Notes: generated by a model from the letters alone, not told the origin. A DNA stretch of 64,000 bases from Vreelandella lionensis (GCF_002087295.1 NZ_MWVI01000061.1:62001-126000), one strand, 5' to 3'. Counted from the first letter of the stretch, positions 43,547-54,893 are shown. Numbers and translations: made by a program.

Positions 43547-46500
43547 TTAGCTCAACGTAGCAGGCGGGAGAGTTGGCTTGGACTGCACTTTCACCGACTC
43601 TCCCTGCTCAGGATGCACCAAAACATCCAGCTGTTCAAAGGCAATCCGCACGCCCGCCTCTTTGAACAGCTCATCCACCCGGCAATTCACCTCATCGGCC
43701 GCAAACAGGCGGTCTAACAAGTCATTGACGAAAATACGCAGCTCAAAATTGAGGCTGTGAGGGCCGTAACTTAGGCAGAACACCTGCGGCTCAGGGTCAT
43801 CCAGCACGCGGGCATTTTCATCGGCCGCTTGACGCAAAAGCTTATGCACCAGAGGCAAATCTGAACCGTGTGAGACCCCGTAAGTGAGCACCACGCGGGT
43901 CACATTGTCGGAGAGCGACCAGTTAATGAGCTGATCCGTGACGAAAGTCTTGTTGGGAATAATGATCTCTTTGCGGTCGAAATCGGTCACCGTGGTGGCC
44001 CGAATACGAATCTGACTCACCGTGCCGTGCAGGTTGCCTATGGTAATGGTGTCACCAATACGAATAGGGCGCTCAAACAGAATAATTAGGCCGGAAATAA
44101 AATTGGCAAAAATTTCTTGTAAACCAAAGCCGAACCCGACGCTCAACGCCGCCACCAACCACTGCAACTTATCCCAGGACACGCCTAAGGACGCCAGCGA
44201 CATCACGATGCCGGTTCCCACAATGGTGTAAGAGAGCAGCGAGCTGATGGCATAGGCGCTCCCCTGCTTGAGCGCCAAGCGCGATAACACCATCACCTCC
44301 AGCAGGCCAGGCAGATTGCGAGCCGAAATAAAGGTGATGGCCACCACCAATAGCGCCGTGACAAAGTCCGAGATCGATAGCGCGTTGTCGACCAAATCTC
44401 CTTCAGCCGCATTCCAAAGCGATACCTGATCTAAATACCCCAAGACAGCGAGCAGGTCCGACCACACCAGATAGAGCAGCGCGCTAAAACCTATTAATAA
44501 AATAAGCTTAGAGGGCCGCAGCGACTGGGCGTTGATTTTTTCCATATCCAACGGCGGCTCTTCGACCACCTCTAGCCCACCTTCAGCACCCTCTTGTACC
44601 TGCGCACGGCGGCGGGCTAACGCACGGCGATAAGCTAACCGACGGGCGGCCACTGCCAAACTGCGCACCACCGTCGCCTCTACCACCACCCAAAGCCCCA
44701 GTAAATAGAGTGTAATGGCAAAGCGTGCCACTCATCTGAGCGCCGTATACGCATATCCCCACGCCACTAACCCAAGCAGCACCAAGGGCACAGCCGCCAT
44801 CGCCAGACCCAATATCAGCCTGAAAAGCCGCACACCAAAAATCGGCACATGGGCAAGAATAAGCTGCGCCAGCCACCAGGCCATCGCAAGCAGCCCGCCC
44901 ATGAACAGCGCCATCGCCACCGGGCGCTGAGCCAGCGGTGTTTCCATCTGCTCGGACATGGCAGCAATAGCAACCACCGGCACCAGGGCAATCCCCAGGC
45001 CGATCAACAGGCGGCGCAGCCGCACATTGTAAGCAGGCGCCCAGGTGAAGTGACGCTCTGCGACACCATCAGGCACCAGTAACCGCCGCCCGAGCGCAAC
45101 AACGAACCAGCTCAGCCCAAGCTGCAGCAGGGCGGGCGCAAGCCCCAGCGCAAGGCCGCCTTCCGCAGTACGCAGGGCTACCCCCGTCCCTGCCAGCGCC
45201 AGCGGCCCAGGCAGCGCCAGCAGCGCATTGAGCAGTACCGCTTTGGGGGTGTGTAGCTGGGTATCGCTTTTCAAACGACCAATTTGTGAGTGAATCAACG
45301 CCAAGCGGGTTTTAATGCGTCCCCGCAGGGCAAGCAATATCACACCGAAAAGTAGCAGCGGCGCGCCTACCAACATATCCCAAGAGAGCCCTCGCCAGCG
45401 GGTAGGCAGTACCGCGCGCCACTCCCCTTCATGCCACTCCTGAGTGAGATAACTGGGCAGTTGACGTAGCCAGTTCACATCCAACGGGCGGCTGTTGGCT
45501 ACCCAAAACAGCTGCTCATCAATGGTGGCGCGTAGATCATGAGTAGTGGAGAGCAGCTGCTGCTGATTGAGCTGTAGCTCGATGGCTGAACTCAATAGGC
45601 TGCCGTAGGCCTGCTCGAGCTGCTCCACCAGCTCACGGCGGGACTGATAAAGCCGCGTCAACGAGTCCACCCGCCCTGGGGTTACCTCCACCCCCCCCTC
45701 TTCAAGGCGCTGGGCAGCCAACCGCTCCCCTTGGCGGAGCTGGTCGCGCTGGCGAATAAGATCGAACTGTTTCAAGCGCAGGTCGGCAATCTCATCCTGC
45801 AAATCGCGCCGGGGCACTACGGCAGGCAGCGACTGGCGCTGCTCGCGGAGAATACGAGAGAGCAACTGACTACCGCGAATGGCCTCCATCTGCTAATTAA
45901 GGCTGCGCTGAAGCTGACGAACATGCTCTAACTGACGCTGCGCCTCGATGTTTTCACGCACAATGCCATTGGCACGGTCCGTCGCCCGCAGCAGCTCCAG
46001 GCTTAGCGTTTGATTGACCTGCTGAGCATTCAGCACGACGGGATGACCTTCCGCGATGAGCGGGTCATTTTTGGCGGCGTCGGCGATGGCCTGCTCAGAC
46101 TGAAGGCGTCGCTGGCGGTCGATCACGCCCTGCAGCAGGCTAAGCTGCTGCTCTTGCTGATCGATCTGCAGGGCCAGCAGGTCACGGCGCTGTTGAGCCA
46201 GTTCACGCAGGCGGCTGTTGGCACTTAATTCACGCTGGTTCAGGCTGACCTCTTGCTCTGCCAGCGCTCGCTCTAAGCGCCACTGGATGAGCTGTGCATC
46301 CTCGCGAGCCGAAAGCTGACGATCCGCCAGCAGCGCAGCCCGAGTATCATGCTCACGGCGTAGCGTTTCAGCGCGCTGTAGCGCATCGGAAATGGCCTGC
46401 TGTGCCCGTTCGGGTAGCGTTTGAGCAGCTAACAGCTGGGAGTTCACCTCTGCCATCTGGCTCTGCAGTTGCTGCAGCTCCATCACGGCGTCAGCCTGCT

Positions 46501-46867
46501 CGGCTTCTAATGCCTCTAACGGCATATCACTGAGGTTATTGACCGAAAGCTGTTGGCTCTCCTCTTCGGCCTCATTAAGCTCGCGCTCTAAACGCAGCAA
46601 TAATTCTGGTGCCTGATTCACCCGCTGCTCTAGCGCCTGCTGGCGCTCTTCGATGGCCTTGAGGCGCTCATAGGCCTGCAGTGCTGCGGTCAGCGCCGCC
46701 TGGTCACGCTTTTGGTCGGCGGTTAATTCGGCATCTAGCGACTCAATGGCCGCCAAGCGCTCAGTTAGCTCTGCTTCAGGAGGGACGCGCTCAACCGCAA
46801 TAGTTTGAGCGGTTGCGGGACCAGCCAGCATCGCTACCATGTATAGGCAGCAAATGACGGCTTTCAT
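43547..46867 (-). CDS. MscK/KefA-type mechanosensitive channel (two in-frame stops)
   Basis: Three collinear open segments in one frame make a 1106-codon gene, close to E. coli MscK (1120). The first has a signal peptide and a long coiled-coil periplasmic region (LTERLAAIESLDAELT ...). The second has further periplasmic sequence and several membrane segments. The third has the MscS core: GFGLQEIFANFISGLIILFERPIRIGDTI followed by the beta domain. The interruptions are TAG at 45893-45895 (LN-stop-QMEAIRGSQLLSRIL) and TGA at 44732-44734 (TALR-stop-VARFAI). Because both neighbours are exactly in frame and the total fits the family, I treat it as one gene. ATG at 46867 gives a good signal peptide. 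Confidence 0.83.
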
Positions 46868-47058
46868 GGCATTTCTCACCACGTTACTTATGCCTCATTG
46901 ACATGTAAGCCCGCCGAATCGGGCAAGATTCCCATTGTCGGGGGTTATCAGTCGTTGCGCAATCCAGTTAGCTAGCGGGATATCGACAGTTGACTTGCAC
47001 GAGCGGCATGTATAGAAACGACGCTGGCACCTCTTTCCTTAATTTGTGAGCCACGTTG

Positions 47059-48090
47059 ATGGTTATCCAAAAACTGTTGTTAACCGGCCTAGTGGTGGTG
47101 GTAAGTGCTGATATGCTCAGCCAGAGCGCCCAGGCCGACACCCAAGAAGAGATTGAAGCGCGTATTCGTGCACTGAATACCGAGCTTTATCAACTGCGCC
47201 AGCAACTGCAGCAAATTGACGCACCTGAGGAAGCAGCCCAAGGCGTTCCTCCTAAGCAGTTGCCGGAAGAAGTTGCTCTGGAGGACCTGAGTGATCGTCG
47301 CCAGTTGGAGCAGGAGTCGTCGCGTAACCCGTTTGCAATCACCACACACCGAACCAACTATCTTTTTCCTGTCAGCTATAACACCAATAAGAATGCTGAG
47401 GACTTCCGCAGCATTTCTGAAGACGTAAGGCCTAATAGCGGAGAGGTGAAGTTCCAATTTAGCGCCAAATTTAATATGGCTGAAAATGTGTTTGGTGATA
47501 TCGGCGATGTCTATTTTGCCTACACTCAGCGCAGTTGGTGGCAAGCGTACAATACCGATGCTTCCTCCCCCTTCCGGGAAACCAACTACGAGCCCGAAAT
47601 ATTTATCGACTTTGATAACGCTTGGAGCGCGCTGGGCTGGGTAAATACTCGCAACCGGATCTCTTTTATTCACCAATCCAATGGTCGTTCCGACCCGCTT
47701 TCGCGTAGCTGGAATCGTGTCTATCTGGAGAGCACCTTCCAGAGCGGTGACTGGGCGCTAACGCTGGCTCCTCACTGGCGCGTACCTGAGTCTGAAAGCG
47801 ATGACGACAACCCGGATATCGAGCGTTTTGTCGGCTATGGGGATATTCGTCTTGCCAAGCGTTTACAAAATAACCATGAATTCGCGGGGCAACTGCGTGG
47901 CAATCCAAGCACGGGTAACTACGGCACCCAGGTTGACTATAGTTGGCCAGCGTTTAACGGTGTGCGCGCCCATGTACAGTACTACTATGGCTACGGTGAA
48001 AGCATGATTGATTACGATAATCGCGTGCACCGTTTAAGCCTTGGTTTTAGTCTTAACCCACTATTTAGCGCCACCGGGCTGAACCGTTAA
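47059..48090 (+). CDS. pldA: Outer-membrane phospholipase A1
   Basis: OMPLA hydrolyses misplaced phospholipids in the outer leaflet to keep outer-membrane asymmetry. The 343-residue precursor has a signal peptide (ending near AQA) and the PldA core SRNPFAITTHRTNYLFPVSY. The catalytic region is ISFIHQSNGRSDPLSRSWNR, with the active His and Ser of the His-Ser-Asn triad. It ends with beta-barrel strands. An unusual N-terminal extension of about 30 residues after the signal peptide (TQEEIEARIRALNTELYQLR) looks like a short coiled coil. ATG at 47059 directly follows a TTG; no strong ribosome site is seen. Confidence 0.9.
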   Translation: MVIQKLLLTGLVVVVSADMLSQSAQADTQEEIEARIRALNTELYQLRQQLQQIDAPEEAAQGVPPKQLPEEVALEDLSDRRQLEQESSRNPFAITTHRTNYLFPVSYNTNKNAEDFRSISEDVRPNSGEVKFQFSAKFNMAENVFGDIGDVYFAYTQRSWWQAYNTDASSPFRETNYEPEIFIDFDNAWSALGWVNTRNRISFIHQSNGRSDPLSRSWNRVYLESTFQSGDWALTLAPHWRVPESESDDDNPDIERFVGYGDIRLAKRLQNNHEFAGQLRGNPSTGNYGTQVDYSWPAFNGVRAHVQYYYGYGESMIDYDNRVHRLSLGFSLNPLFSATGLNR

Positions 48091-48165
48091 ACGACAAGGG
48101 TTGTCTATCAGGTGGCGGCTGCTATGCTGAAGTCGTCACTCATTTACTCGTCAAAGGAAGACATC

Positions 48166-48498
48166 ATGGCAAAACGTAATACAGATACCTCCGCACGCGC
48201 TGACCAGTTGAAAGAAGACCTGCGTCACCTCAGCGAAACAGTCGAAGAGCTGATGAACGCAACCTCCAAAGACGCCAGCAGCGAAATGCGCGATCTGCGT
48301 GAGCGTGCCGAGCGACGTTTAAAAGATACTCGCACTCGCCTAGAAGCCCGCGGAGAACGTTTCTACGAAGACACCCGCGAAACGCTCTCCGAACAGGCAG
48401 AGTGTTGTGACCGTTATGTCCATGAAAACCCCTGGACCAGCATCGGTATTGGCGCCGCCGCTGGCCTTGTCGTTGGTATGCTGCTCGGGCGTCGCTAA
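48166..48498 (+). CDS. DUF883 (ElaB/YqjD-type) ribosome- or membrane-associated protein
   Basis: A 110-residue protein with a charged helical N-terminal region (SARADQLKEDLRHLSETVEELM ... RERAERRLKDTRTRLEARG) and a single C-terminal membrane anchor with glycine zipper (WTSIGIGAAAGLVVGMLLGRR), the YqjD/ElaB architecture. E. coli YqjD ties stationary-phase ribosomes to the membrane. ATG at 48166 has AAGGAAG upstream. Its stop overlaps the next start (TAATG), as in the E. coli yqjD-yqjE-yqjK operon. Confidence 0.88.
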   Translation: MAKRNTDTSARADQLKEDLRHLSETVEELMNATSKDASSEMRDLRERAERRLKDTRTRLEARGERFYEDTRETLSEQAECCDRYVHENPWTSIGIGAAAGLVVGMLLGRR

Positions 48499-48902
48499 TG
48501 GCTTTGGGTCCCACCCAACGCGTCTTTTCTGCCGCCAAACGCCTGCTGAAATCACTGGTAGCTAACAGTGAAACGCGCCTGCGTTTGGCGGTTTTAGAGC
48601 TAGAAGAGGAGCGCGCGCGTTTACTGGTTTTGCTGTTACTTGCGGGTGCCAGTCTACTGCTCCTGCTATTAGGCGTTGCCACGCTTACGGCGCTGGTGGT
48701 GGTTCTCTTCTGGGATACTTATCGATTAACGGCAATTAGCGTCAGTGCTGGTATACTGATAGCTCTCAGTATTTTGCTGGCAGTTATTGCCCTGCGTCAG
48801 GCCAAGCGCCATACACTGCTAAAAGAGACGTTAAAGCAGCTTGCCGCCGACCGTGCACTGCTGGAGGTGAATGAGGATGACTCGTCACAACAGCGCCGCT
48901 AA
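48498..48902 (+). CDS. YqjE-like phage-holin-superfamily membrane protein
   Basis: 134 residues with an amphipathic N-terminus and two hydrophobic segments (LLVLLLLAGASLLLLLLGVATLTALVVVLFW and AISVSAGILIALSILLAVIAL), typical of the YqjE/DUF1469 family. Function unknown; despite the family name there is no sign of phage. It is translationally coupled to the DUF883 gene and overlaps the next gene by about 30 bases. Confidence 0.87.
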   Translation: MALGPTQRVFSAAKRLLKSLVANSETRLRLAVLELEEERARLLVLLLLAGASLLLLLLGVATLTALVVVLFWDTYRLTAISVSAGILIALSILLAVIALRQAKRHTLLKETLKQLAADRALLEVNEDDSSQQRR

Positions 48903-49176
48903 ACTACCGAGCCGAGCAGAACGCAAAGCAGCCCTGCTGGCGGAACTGGAACAACAGCGTATCGATATCTTAGTCGATAGCGACACGCTACAGCGGGCAT
49001 CATCGCCGCTGGACAGAAACTGGAAAAGCCTCAAGCTTCCCCTGTACGCCATTGGCGGCATTGCGGCCCTGCGCATTATGCGCCACCCGGGCGGCGCCAT
49101 GGTCGTAGGCCGAAAAGCCCTAGCGGGCTATATGCTGCTGCGTAAGTTCAAGCTGTTGGCTAAAATAGCTACCTAG
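48871..49176 (+). CDS. YqjK-like protein
   Basis: A 101-residue protein with a basic helical N-terminus (SRAERKAALLAELEQQRIDILVD) and a hydrophobic middle (PLYAIGGIAALRIMRH). It occupies the position of yqjK after yqjD and yqjE, and its character agrees. GGAGG lies 4 bases before the ATG at 48871; the second ATG at 48877 is equally possible. A strong terminator ends the trio 75 bases later. Confidence 0.8.
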   Translation: MRMTRHNSAAKLPSRAERKAALLAELEQQRIDILVDSDTLQRASSPLDRNWKSLKLPLYAIGGIAALRIMRHPGGAMVVGRKALAGYMLLRKFKLLAKIAT

Positions 49177-49206
49177 CGTCTCACTGCTCTATCTTTAAGA
49201 ACCATT

Positions 49207-49236
49207 TTAAGAACTACTAGGTTAAGAACTACTAGG
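49207..49236. repeat. Perfect tandem duplication, 2 x 15 bp
   Basis: TTAAGAACTACTAGG occurs twice in direct succession (49207-49221, 49222-49236); a partial third copy, TTAAGAAC, lies just before at 49195-49202. It sits in the yqjK 3' gap before the terminator. Confidence 0.9.
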
Positions 49237-49251
49237 GCCTTAAGTACTTCT

Positions 49252-49286
49252 AAAAGCCGTTACGGCATCCCCGTAGCGGCTTTTTT
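49252..49286. terminator. Strong bidirectional terminator
   Basis: AAAAGCCG-T-TACGG pairs with CCGTA-G-CGGCTTTT: a 14-bp stem with one G-U pair and a 5-base loop, flanked by A and T runs on either side. It serves the yqjK operon on plus and the HI0933-like gene on minus. Confidence 0.88.
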
Positions 49287-49298
49287 AGTAGCTCCATT

Positions 49299-50491
49299 TT
49301 AGCAAGTTAGCCACGCCTGGCCGCAGGCCACACCGCTTGCCCAGGCCCACTGAAAGTTATAACCGCCTAGTTGGCCCGTCACATCCAGCACCTCCCCAAT
49401 AAAGCGCAGTTGAGGTAGATCCTTTACTTCAAAGGTTTTGGATGAAATGGCGTCGGTGCTGACACCACCCATCGTCACCTCGGCCGTGCGCCACCCTTCG
49501 GTGCCTGCAGGTTTTAGCTGCCACTGATTTAGCCGCTGGGCCCAAATATCTAGCGCTTCGTTGCTATATTGCGCCAGCGGGCTAGTTAAATGCTGATCGG
49601 GATACCACTCTAATAGCGCCTGAGCAAAGCGCTTGGGGAAACGCTCGCCTAGCCAGGTCGACAGCAGCCGCTTAGGGGTTTCCTGGCGCGCATGGCGCAA
49701 AGCGTCAGCCGCGTCTTCGCCCGGCAAGAGGTCGATAGAGATAGCGTTTCCCGGCTCCCATACGCTGGAAATTTGTAGCATAGAAGGGCCGGATAGCCCC
49801 CGATGGGTAAACAGCATCGGCTCGACAAAGCGCTTCTCTTTGCAGCTCACCGCCGTGGGTACGCTAACCCGGAAAGCCCGGCGGCCCGCTCTTTCCAGCT
49901 ATCGCTTAGGGTAAACGGCACCAAACCTGGGCGGGTAGGCAGCACCTCTAAGCCAAACTGGCGGGCAATATCGTAGCCAAACCCTGTGGCCCCCATAGTG
50001 GGAATGGAAAGCCCTCCGGTCGCCACGACCACCACCCCTGCATCAATCGTGCCCAGGGACGTGGTCAACCGCATCCCCTCACCCTGACGCTCCAGCCGAG
50101 AAACGGATGTGCTCAGTTTAATCTCCGCCCCGGCCCACTCACATTCGGTCAAGAGTACCCGCACGATCTCTTTGGCGGAATCTGCGCAAAATAGCTGCCC
50201 TGGCGCTTTTTCCACATACTCAACGCCATGGGTTTCTACCAGCGATACAAAGTGTTCTGGGCGATAACGTTTTAATGCAGAAATGCAAAAATAAGGATTT
50301 TCAGAGTAAAAGTGTCCAGGCGCTGTATCAAGATTGGTAAAGTTACAGCGGCCTCCCCCAGACATAAGAATTTTTTTACCCGCTTTGTTCGCATGGTCGA
50401 CCACCAAAACGCGTCGCCCGGCATAGCCAGCCTGTGCCGCGCACATTAAACCAGCGGCACCTGCGCCAATGACTACGACGTCGTAGACCAT
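49299..50491 (-). CDS. HI0933-like (YhiN-type) FAD-dependent flavoprotein (frameshifted)
   Basis: A flavoprotein of the BaiN/HI0933 family, about 397 residues. The FAD dinucleotide motif VVVIGAGAAGLMCAAQAG opens it, followed by GKKILMSGGGRCNFTN, the family hallmark, and ATGGLSIPTMGATGFGYDIA. A C-terminal GEVLDVTGQLGGYNFQWAWASG closes the FAD site. A lost G at about 49863 breaks the frame; corrected text reads GLAVPTAVSCKEKRFVEP. GGGAGCC precedes the ATG. The substrate is not established. Confidence 0.87.
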
Positions 50492-50675
50492 AACTGAGGC
50501 TCCCAGAGTGAAAAGGCGGGCATTTTAACAGGTAAGAAGCGCCAAACTACTGTACATTTTAAAAACTCATGTATAAGAATCGCACAAGATACTGCCTATT
50601 CGCCTCAACAATGTTGCAGGTAATGACTTACTATCATCGCCGATTGCGGAATATTTCAATAATACTGAGACACTT

Positions 50676-51743
50676 ATGATCGCTTTTAAACGCTCCTTTT
50701 GCTGCCTCTTGCTACTCCTTGGATGGGCTTCTATTGCCAGCGCACAATCAAAGCCGCCTGTGATTGGTTATTACGTTGAGACAGAGACCTGGTCCGACCC
50801 GCTGGAAGCACTAGGCACCTTACGTGCTGATGAAAGCGTGACCTTATCGGCCACCGTAACCGACACCATTGCAGAGATTAACTTCGATGATGGCGAGCAG
50901 GTAGAGCGCGGTCGTTTACTGGTTCGTTTGGAAGACGCCGAAGAGCAAGCACTGCTAAGAGCCGCCCAGGCCATTACCGATGAGCGGCGAAACGCTTCTG
51001 ACCGCGCTTCGCAGCTGCAGCAGCGCAACTTAGCGGCTAGAGCAGACGTAGAAGACACTCAATCCCAGCTGCGCCAAGCACAAGCCGATGCCCAAGCTCT
51101 GGAAGCTAGACTGGAAAATTACCGGATACACGCGCCGTTTAGCGGCCGCGCAGGATTTCGTGACGTCAGTGTGGGCACCCTCGTCACCCCCGGCATGGCG
51201 TTGGTGACGCTAGATAAGCTAGATGTAATGAAACTCGATTTTACCGTACCAGCGGTATTTTTGGGGCGGCTATCCGCCGGGTTAAGTCTTAGTGCCACCA
51301 CGGCGGCGTACCCAGACGAGGTATTTCGCGGCGACGTTGCCAGCATTGGCACAAGGATTGACCCGGTATCCCGTAGCGTTAGCGTGCGTGCCGAGTTGGC
51401 CAATCCAGACTTAAAGCTGCGGCCCGGCATGCTGATGGAGGTCATTGTTCAGCAGCGCGTACGCAACACGCTGGTGCTGCCTGAAGCCGAGATTCAGCCT
51501 AGCGGCAACCGCCACTTTGTGATGGTGATTCAACAGCAGGAGAATGCGACACGCTTAGAGCGCCGAGAAGTAGCTATCGGCGAGCGCCGCAGCCGGGAAG
51601 TAGAAGTACTAGAGGGCATTAGCGAAGGCGATTTGGTGGTGATTCATGGCCTGCAGCTAGCCCGTGAGGGTCAAGAAGTTCGCCTGCTAGGCGTTGCCGA
51701 CGACAGCACGGACATTCGCTCGCTGCTGGAGGCTGACCGCTAA
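50676..51743 (+). CDS. RND efflux periplasmic adaptor subunit (MFP)
   Basis: A 355-residue membrane-fusion protein with a signal peptide (cleavage near ASAQS). It has a lipoyl-type domain (VTLSATVTDTIAEINFDDGEQVERGRLLVRLEDAEE), an alpha hairpin with heptads (ASQLQQRNLAARADVEDTQSQLRQAQADAQALE), a second lipoyl half (IHAPFSGRAGFRDVSVGTLV) and a beta-barrel domain. It bridges the inner-membrane pump and an outer-membrane channel. Its stop overlaps the pump start (TAATG). No TolC-like gene is adjacent. Confidence 0.9.
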   Translation: MIAFKRSFCCLLLLLGWASIASAQSKPPVIGYYVETETWSDPLEALGTLRADESVTLSATVTDTIAEINFDDGEQVERGRLLVRLEDAEEQALLRAAQAITDERRNASDRASQLQQRNLAARADVEDTQSQLRQAQADAQALEARLENYRIHAPFSGRAGFRDVSVGTLVTPGMALVTLDKLDVMKLDFTVPAVFLGRLSAGLSLSATTAAYPDEVFRGDVASIGTRIDPVSRSVSVRAELANPDLKLRPGMLMEVIVQQRVRNTLVLPEAEIQPSGNRHFVMVIQQQENATRLERREVAIGERRSREVEVLEGISEGDLVVIHGLQLAREGQEVRLLGVADDSTDIRSLLEADR

Positions 51744-54700
51744 TGCGTTTATCCGATATTTCCGTTCAGCGGCCAGTGCTGGCCATGGTAATTGCCGCAC
51801 TGATTATTGCTTTTGGCTTGCTGGCCTTTAACCGCTTGCCGCTGCAAGAGTACCCCACGGTTGACCCGCCTATTGTCAGTATTGATACCCGCTACCCCGG
51901 TGCCTCAGCCAGCGTGGTAGAAACACGCATTACCCAAGCTTTAGAAGACCGCATTGCCGGGGTAGAAGGTATCGAACTGATTACCTCCCAAAGCGAAGAT
52001 GGCCGCCCACGTATTGAGATTGAGTTCGCCATCACCATGGATATTAACGCCGCCGCCAACGATATCCGCGACCGCATTTCAGGCGCGCTGCGCAACCTGC
52101 CGGACGACGCCGACAATCCTGAAGTCACTAAAGCCGACAGCAGCGAAGAGATTGTTGTTTGGCTAAGCCTCTCGGGGGCAGACTACTCGATTGCTGAGCT
52201 GACCGATTACGCCAACCGCTTTTTAGTGGATAGCCTCTCCGTGCAGCCTGGCGTCGCCAGGGTGCGGGTGGGTGGCGGCCAGGATTACGCCATGCGTGTA
52301 TGGCTGGACCGTAACGCATTAGCAGCCCGTGGCCTCACCGTGGGCGATGTGGAGGACGCTCTACGTGCTGAAAACGTCGAGCTGCCTGCGGGTTCTATCG
52401 AATCCGATGACCGCCAGTTTATTGTCCGCTTGCCGCGCAGTTTCGCCACTGCTGAAGACTTTCAAGGCTTAGCGCTTGCCCAAAGCAATAACGGCTATCT
52501 AGTGCGCTTATCGGATGTCGCCCGGGTGGAAGTAGGCTCTGTGGAAGACCGCTCCGTTTTCCGAGCCAACGGCGTGCCTATGGTGGGGCTGGGGATGATC
52601 ATGCAGTCCACCGCCAACGTGATTGAGCTTTCTGAGGCGGTTCAAGAAGAGCTTGGGCGGCTTCAAGGCACTCTGGCCGGAGGGGATGTCGCTCACGCTG
52701 AACTATGATGCCTCGGTGTTCGTTTCCGGTGCCATTGAACAGGTAGTCATGACTCTCTTTATCGCCAGGGGACTCGTAGTGGTGGTCATCTTTCTGTTCC
52801 TGGAAAATCTTCGCACCACTATTGTGCCCGCCGTCACAGTACCTATTGCCGTGATTGGCGCGTTTACAGCACTGGCAGCCATGGATTTTTCCATCAACTT
52901 TCTCACGCTGCTCGCATTGGTGCTGGCCATCGGGCTGATTGTTGATGATGCCATTGTAGTGCTCGAAAATATCAACCGACGCATGAACGACTATGGCGAG
53001 ACGCCGCTAGTCGCCGCCTTTCGCGGCACGCGGCAAATCGCCTTTGCGGTGATCGCCACCACCCTAGTGTTAGTCGCCGTCTTTGTGCCACTGAGCATGC
53101 TGCAAGGCGATATTGGTCGGCTGTTCTCGGAGTTCGCCCTCACCATGGCAGCAGCAGTGGTCGTCTCTACCCTGCTCGCATTGACCCTAACGCCAATGAT
53201 GGCCTCCAAAATACTCAAGCCCGGCATGCACGATAGCCGCATTGGGAAAGGCGTGCAGTGGCTGCTGGACGGCACCAAACGCCGCTACCAGCGAGCCTTA
53301 GAAGCCGTACTAACGGCCAAATGGCTGGTCGTGGCCCTGTTTGCCCTACTCATTGCCGGAACGGCGTGGCTCGCCACCGCGCTGCCCAATGAATACACCC
53401 CGCAAGAAGATCGCGGTAACTTTATCGTGCTGGTCAACGGCCCGGAAGGAGCCCCGTTCGACTACATGATGGATTACATGGATGAGATCGAAGCGCGGCT
53501 GACGCCCTTTGTAGAGAGCGGCGAGCTGGAGCGCGTGGTGGTTCGTGCCCCGCGTGGCTTCGGTAATATCGAAAACTTCAATAGCGGCTTTATCATCGTC
53601 AATATGGCGGACTGGGGCAGCCGCCGCAGCGCCTGGGAGATTATGGCCGACGTGCGCCATCAGCTACGCTCACTGCCTGGGGTTCAGGCCTTTCCGGTGA
53701 TGCGGCAAGGCTTCGGCCAACGTACCCAAAAACCGGTGCAGTTTGTGCTGGGCGGCGGCACTTATGAAGAGCTGGCCCGCTGGCGCGACCGGCTGATTAA
53801 TCATGTGCGGAAAAACAACCCACGTCTAACCGCCATCGAGAGCAACTACGACGAAACCCAGCCTCAGCTGCGTGTCGATATTAACTATGAGCGCGCCGCT
53901 GCGTTAGGCGTCACCGTGACTGAGATTGGCCGCACGCTGGAAGTGTTGCTAGGTGGCCGTAACGTAACGCGCTATGTGGATGATGGCGAAGAGTACGATG
54001 TGATTGTGGAAGGTGACCGCAGCCGCCAAAACAGCCCGCGCTCACTGGATAACATTCAGGTGCGCTCGGCGCGTTCCGGCGAACTCATCCCACTGGCAAG
54101 TCTGGTCACGCTGTCAGATTTTGCCGGTGCCAGTACGCTGAACCGCTTTGACCGCGTGCGCGCGATTACCATTGAAGCGAACCTCGCCGATGGCTACCCG
54201 CTGGGCGAAGCGCTGGCATACCTGCAAGACACCGCCGATACCATTCTGCCGGAAGAGGTACAAACTAACGTGGCGGGGCCATCGCGGGATTTCCAGCAGG
54301 CAAGCGGCGCGACGATGTTCCTACTGGTGCTAGGTGCCGTGGTTGTATTCCTGTACTGGCCGCCCAGTTCGAAAGCCTCATCCACCCGTTTGTGATTATG
54401 CTCACGGTGCCGCTGGCCATGAGCGGTGCCCTGCTGGCTCTACTGCTGAGCGGCCAGTCACTGAATATTTACAGTCAGGTGGGCTTGGTGCTGCTGATTG
54501 GCTTGGCGGCTAAAAACGGCATTCTCATTTAGAATTCGCTAACCAGTTGCGGGATGAAGGGCAGGCATTTCGCTCGGCGCTGATTGAGGCCTCGGTGACC
54601 CGCCTACGACCCATCTTGATGACCGCCGTGACCACCATGGCCGGTGCTATTCCGCTGATTATCTCCAGCGGGCCAGGGGCGGAGTCGCGGTTGGTGATTG

Positions 54701-54882
54701 GCACGGTCATCATGGCCGGGGTTGGGGCTGCCACCGTCTTCACGCTGTTTGTGGTGCCCGTGGCGTACGACCTGCTGGCCCGCCACTCTGGCTCGCCTGG
54801 AGCAGTGAAGCGCCAGCTCGAAGAGGAGATCGCCAACGCGCCTACGGCTCAACACACGCCGCTTGAGTTGCCAGAGCGATAA
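51743..54882 (+). CDS. RND efflux pump, AcrB/MexF-like (three frameshifts)
   Basis: A resistance-nodulation-division transporter of about 1046 residues, proton-driven and trimeric in the inner membrane. N-terminal [23 protein letters not shown], the conserved [29 protein letters not shown] (transmembrane 4 with the paired Asp), [12 protein letters not shown], and late [13 protein letters not shown] are present. Three lesions interrupt it: an extra G at 52675-52676 ([16 protein letters not shown]), a lost G near 54353 ([16 protein letters not shown]) and a lost G near 54529 (NGILIVEFANQL). The substrate range cannot be told. Confidence 0.88.
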
Positions 54883-54893
54883 CGCATCCCCAA

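Noticed and set aside
31247..46867. Stop-codon reassignment or programmed recoding (TAA, TAG and TGA all occur in frame)
   Set aside because: All three stop codons appear once or twice inside genes, while the same codons end normal genes throughout; no slippery site or selenocysteine element was seen.
48498..48902. Prophage remnant because of the holin-superfamily name
   Set aside because: The gene is the YqjE member of a chromosomal DUF883-YqjE-YqjK trio; no other phage gene is present.
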